This document shows, piece by piece, positions 6,214 through 8,518 of a stretch of DNA of 8,518 nucleotides. Made by a program: the position numbers and the translations under genes. The stretch comes from JACPSX01 sp035288405 [NCBI: bacterium] (GTDB lineage: Bacteria > JACPSX01): assembly GCA_035288405.1 (NCBI GenBank), contig DATEAK010000159.1:1-8518 (forward strand), given 5' to 3'. How positions within the stretch are numbered: position 1 is the stretch's first letter; each line of letters opens with the position of its first letter. The notes under the pieces are model-generated. The model ran no database searches, was not told the DNA's origin, and saw only the letters and a list, made by a program, of their open reading frames with translations.

Positions 6214-6233
6214 TCTCGAATCGAGAGATCTCT
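6214..6233. promoter_or_regulatory. paired palindromes upstream of the kinase gene (possible operator)
   Basis: The 128-bp gap between the protease stop and the kinase GTG holds two abutting palindromes: TCTCGA-a-TCGAGA (6214-6226) and AGAGATCTCT (6224-6233). They lie 60-80 nt before the kinase start, where a promoter is expected, and could form an operator, perhaps for autoregulation. No convincing -35/-10 pair and no sigma-54 element was found in the gap, so the kinase promoter remains unplaced or lies upstream of the protease gene. Confidence 0.3.
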
Positions 6234-6279
6234 GGGGTCCGCAAAGACAATGGAAAAGAGGGACTCCGTGCTTTACCGG

Positions 6280-7473
6280 CTAACGCTCTGCAGGGGCTTC
6301 TTCCAATCGCACATTCATAGCAACTCGGCGTCCGCTCCGCACAACCTCCAGGCTCACCACGCTGCCCATCAAGCGTTGCCGGACGGCACCGATCAGATCT
6401 TCAAGCGAGCTGATCTTTTCTCCCCCCAGCCCGACGATAATATCTCCCCCGATTAGGATGCGCGTGACGCCCACGACGACCCAGCGATTTCCTCCTCTCA
6501 CACCCGCCTTCTCGGCGGGCCCTGCCCGATACACCTGTGCGACAACGACACCCTGGCGGACCGGCAGTTTTAGAGCCTCCGCCAGTTCCGGGTTGAGCGT
6601 GAATGCGGAAGCGATTCCGAGCCAGGGCCTGGCCACCTTCCCCTTCTCAATGAGCTGCTGAGCCACCTGTTTGGCCGTATTGATGGGAATGGCAAAACCG
6701 ATCCCCTGCGCCCCGCCGCTGGTGGAGAATATGGCCGTGTTGATCCCGATCACCTCTCCCCGGGAATTTAACAAGGGACCGCCGCTGTTCCCGGGATTGA
6801 TCGAAGCATCCGTTTGAATCACCCGGCTAAGTTCCGTGCCTGGCGTCGTGGCCAATTGCCGGTTCAGAGCGCTGATTACCCCTACGGTGACCGTATGCTC
6901 CAAGCCAAACGGATTCCCGATGGCAATGGCCATTTGCCCTACCCTGAGCTTGTCCGAATCTCCCAATGTCGCCACCCGCAGGTTGCGGGGCGGTGGAATC
7001 TTGATAATCGCCAGATCGGTTACAGGATCCCGGCCCACGAGCACCGCCTTGACCTTTTTTCCCCCAACCATGGTGACTTCCAGATCCCGGGCTTCTTCAA
7101 CCACATGATTGTTGGTCAGAATATATCCTCTGGGATCGATGATAAACCCTGAGCCCTGACCGGATCGAGGAATGACATCCATCCAAAAGTTCATTTCGAG
7201 AGTCGTAGCCACGATATTCACCACCGCCGGATAGGCCTTTTCATAGACTTGAGTGATGACCTCTTCGCCGGCAATCGGAGCGGAGACTCGAGTTATGGGA
7301 ACAGGTCCCCATCCCGACCCGGCGGATGGATGACCAGGCGGGCGCTCAGAGGAGAGCGGGAACACTCTTGCCTCAGCGTCCAATAATGAAGTAAAGCTGA
7401 AGGCCCCCCCAAGCAGGCCTATCAGAATAAGTGCGCAGGCGACAGGCCCCGGACACAGCCGTTTGAGAACCAT
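6280..7473 (-). CDS. htrA: HtrA/DegP-family serine protease with one PDZ domain
   Basis: A 397-residue protease. Residues 11-30 form a hydrophobic segment that is either an uncleaved membrane anchor, as in DegS, or a signal peptide. A Pro/Gly/Ser-rich linker (about 37-65) follows. The trypsin-like domain (about 70-275) contains the full catalytic triad: His123 in LTNNHVV, Asp153 in DPVTDLAIIK and Ser230 in PGNSGGPL. One PDZ domain (about 283-395) follows, with the AGVRGGNR and GGDIIVGLGGEKI segments common in bacterial HtrA. Such enzymes cut misfolded envelope proteins, or act as stress sensors, on the outer face of the inner membrane. The ATG at 7473 is preferred because GGAGG lies 6 nt before it; the ATG at 7479 has GGAGG directly abutting it, too close to work. 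The longer open frame to 7647 runs into the divergent zinc-ribbon gene and is rejected. The gene lies upstream of the kinase gene with the same direction, perhaps as one transcript. With a single PDZ, DegS, HhoA-type and DegQ-like roles cannot be separated. Confidence 0.93.
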   Translation of the reverse strand: MVLKRLCPGPVACALILIGLLGGAFSFTSLLDAEARVFPLSSERPPGHPSAGSGWGPVPITRVSAPIAGEEVITQVYEKAYPAVVNIVATTLEMNFWMDVIPRSGQGSGFIIDPRGYILTNNHVVEEARDLEVTMVGGKKVKAVLVGRDPVTDLAIIKIPPPRNLRVATLGDSDKLRVGQMAIAIGNPFGLEHTVTVGVISALNRQLATTPGTELSRVIQTDASINPGNSGGPLLNSRGEVIGINTAIFSTSGGAQGIGFAIPINTAKQVAQQLIEKGKVARPWLGIASAFTLNPELAEALKLPVRQGVVVAQVYRAGPAEKAGVRGGNRWVVVGVTRILIGGDIIVGLGGEKISSLEDLIGAVRQRLMGSVVSLEVVRSGRRVAMNVRLEEAPAER

Positions 7474-7509
7474 ATTCATCCTCCGATCGATGTTCGGAAC
7501 TGGAATCGA

Positions 7510-7539
7510 ATTATGAACCAGCATAGTCCCATTATCCAA
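7510..7539 (-). promoter_or_regulatory. tentative sigma-70-type promoter of the HtrA gene
   Basis: On the - strand TTGGAT (7539-7534) is followed after 18 bp by CATAAT (7515-7510), which matches TATAAT at 5 of 6 positions. The -35 is poor (3 of 6). A start near 7503 would give a leader of about 30 nt before the ATG at 7473. This is the best pair I could find in the 120-bp divergent gap, but it is weak. No heat-shock sigma-E-like element was recognised. Confidence 0.33.
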
Positions 7540-7593
7540 CACAGGTATGAAATATGCATCTCGTAGAAAGTGCGGGGGAGAGGAGATGGCGTC

Positions 7594-7803
7594 ATGAAAT
7601 GCGAGCGCTGCTTGGGCCCGATGGTTTATGAGCGTGTGCTGTACCAAGGCCGGGTATACCCTATGTGGAAATGCTTGATGTGTGGCGACCTCATCGACTG
7701 GATCATCCTGTTGAACCGCGCGGATCCCTCACTAGTGGAAACCGCATTGAACAAGAAAAGCGAGGAAACGTTCCAAGAAGAGGTCCACTCTCACTGCGCC
7801 TAA
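7594..7803 (+). CDS. small zinc-ribbon protein
   Basis: A 69-residue protein with two CxxC knuckles, Cys3/Cys6 in MKCERC and Cys27/Cys30 in KCLMCGDLID, separated by 20 residues. This is the spacing of a compact zinc ribbon or rubredoxin-like knuckle. The N-terminus MKCERCLGPMVYE and the CGDLIDWIILLNR segment resemble small uncharacterised zinc-ribbon proteins that are common in Desulfobacterota and Nitrospirota genomes. The acidic C-terminal tail (KKSEETFQEE) looks disordered. The ATG at 7594 is used because AGGAG lies 8 nt upstream; an in-frame GTG at 7570 has no ribosome site. It is transcribed divergently from the HtrA gene and converges on the reductase gene. No function is known; a nucleic-acid or protein-binding adaptor is possible, but nothing here proves it. 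Confidence 0.8.
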   Translation: MKCERCLGPMVYERVLYQGRVYPMWKCLMCGDLIDWIILLNRADPSLVETALNKKSEETFQEEVHSHCA

Positions 7804-7819
7804 TCACCCACCCGGCTGG

Positions 7820-7841
7820 TCTTTTCGCCCAAAAGAAAAGA
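7820..7841. terminator. AT-rich hairpin between convergent genes, possible terminator
   Basis: TCTTTTC (7820-7826) and GAAAAGA (7835-7841) form a perfect 7-bp stem around an 8-nt loop, 17 nt after the zinc-ribbon stop codon. No clean T-run follows on either strand, so it would be an inefficient terminator. The rest of the 126-bp convergent gap shows nothing else clear. Confidence 0.25.
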
Positions 7842-7929
7842 TGAAAAAGCCATAGAGTCCAAAGTGTATCCGAACGCCTAGGACCTTCCTGATCGATTTC
7901 CTCAGGTAAGATTCCCTTTCCGAGCCCAA

Positions 7930-8518
7930 TTAACCTGCTTTTCGGCCGCCCAGGCCATGGAAACTCCCGGGCAGTCTAAGAGCACTCGATAAAGATCGAA
8001 AAACGGAGGAGCGCAAAGAGCTCCACCAATCTTGGCAGGTCTTTTCCCCGCGGAGAACTTGAAAATACTCCTGGAAAACGTGAGGTCTCTGCTTAATTTT
8101 TTCGAAGACGAGTTGCGGAAATCCGTAGAGGACCTCCGCAATTCTCCGGGCAGCTTTAAACTCGGGGTAAAATTCCCGGGAAATCCGGCGATCGTATGCA
8201 ACCGCTCTCTCTTCCCCTGTCGCAAGAAAATCGTACAAACACTCCGCGGCAACCTGTCCACTTCGAATTCCCCAATAAATCCCCTCTCCCAAGAAGGGAT
8301 CCACCAAGGACGCCGCGTCACCTACCAAGAGAACTCGTTTGCTTAAAATGAGACGTCGTGAAGAGCACCACAGCGGAAGGATCCAGCCCTGGGTAAAGCC
8401 ACCGTTCACTCCCGTTCCTGGAAACAGGTGATCCAGGGTTTGTTCGTAAAGATGATGAATCCTCTTAATTTTGGATCCAACTCCTGCAACACCCAAGGAG
8501 AGATGCTGGCGCTTCGGA
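7930..8518 (-). CDS. geranylgeranyl reductase family FAD-dependent oxidoreductase, C-terminal part (5' end outside window)
   Basis: The frame is open to the right edge, so the N-terminal dinucleotide-binding half is missing; 195 codons plus the stop TAA are visible. Next to the edge is PKRQHLSLGVAGVGSK, matching the FPKGDHLSVGVG-like strand of this family. It is followed by the FAD-ribityl signature VLLVGDAASLVDPFLGEGIYWGIRSGQVAAE, with its GD dipeptide. Family members reduce isoprenoid double bonds, for example in archaeal lipids, chlorophyll phytyl chains or menaquinone side chains, but many bacterial paralogues have unknown substrates. The N-terminal active-site region that would help is outside the window. 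The tail after the FAD motif is about 130 residues, normal for the family, and is rich in Arg/Ser near its end. The first TTG at 8496 is not the start. The family call is strong; the substrate is unknown. Confidence 0.88.
   Translation of the reverse strand, partial: PKRQHLSLGVAGVGSKIKRIHHLYEQTLDHLFPGTGVNGGFTQGWILPLWCSSRRLILSKRVLLVGDAASLVDPFLGEGIYWGIRSGQVAAECLYDFLATGEERAVAYDRRISREFYPEFKAARRIAEVLYGFPQLVFEKIKQRPHVFQEYFQVLRGEKTCQDWWSSLRSSVFRSLSSALRLPGSFHGLGGRKAG

Noticed and set aside
7474-7647. Longer HtrA reading frame
   Set aside because: It overlaps the divergent zinc-ribbon gene and its leader, lacks a ribosome site at its start, and would put about 58 residues before the membrane segment.
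7902-8321. 139-residue open frame overlapping the reductase gene on the - strand
   Set aside because: It lies in another frame of a gene whose own frame carries the FAD motif and runs to the window edge; the composition looks like a shadow, and no frameshift is needed to explain the reductase.

Overview
The window reads as chromosomal DNA from a Gram-negative, moderately GC-rich bacterium. A lipoprotein signal, an HtrA protease of the cell envelope, sigma-54-type promoters, an NtrC-class regulator and a geranylgeranyl-reductase-family flavoprotein together suggest Desulfobacterota (former Deltaproteobacteria) or a nearby lineage such as Nitrospirota or NC10. This placement is inference from gene families; there is no rRNA or other phylogenetic marker here. 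No mobile element, CRISPR array or tRNA was seen.

Layout. (1) The left edge holds the C-terminal third of PhoU on the + strand. (2) Converging on it is a YajG-like lipoprotein gene on the - strand, with a good sigma-70 promoter at 1012-1039. (3) A structured, gene-free 130-bp stretch follows. (4) From 1171 to 3430, all on the - strand, lies a four-gene group transcribed in the order AcuA-type GNAT acetyltransferase, CBS-pair protein, AcuB-like CBS-pair protein, universal stress protein. Two near-identical sigma-54-type promoter elements (3470-3486 and 2140-2156) precede the first and third genes. (5) Just upstream on the same strand is a two-component system: a soluble histidine kinase followed, with an 8-nt overlap, by an NtrC-class response regulator with an intact GAFTGA loop. 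(6) Upstream again is a membrane-anchored HtrA-type serine protease with one PDZ domain. (7) Divergent from it is a small zinc-ribbon protein on the + strand. (8) The right edge holds the C-terminal half of a geranylgeranyl reductase family oxidoreductase on the - strand.

How the parts may work together. In Bacillus subtilis AcuA acetylates and inactivates acetyl-CoA synthetase, and it is encoded with the CBS protein AcuB and the deacetylase AcuC. Here AcuA and an AcuB-like protein recur with an extra CBS protein and a UspA-type protein, but no AcuC is present. The two sigma-54-like promoters lie directly downstream of a gene for a sigma-54 activator. The simplest model is that the soluble kinase and regulator switch on a module that senses adenylate or energy status and controls acetyl-CoA formation. 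That model is inference; the gene families, the intact motifs and the two matching promoter elements are seen directly. This is the most interesting part of the window.
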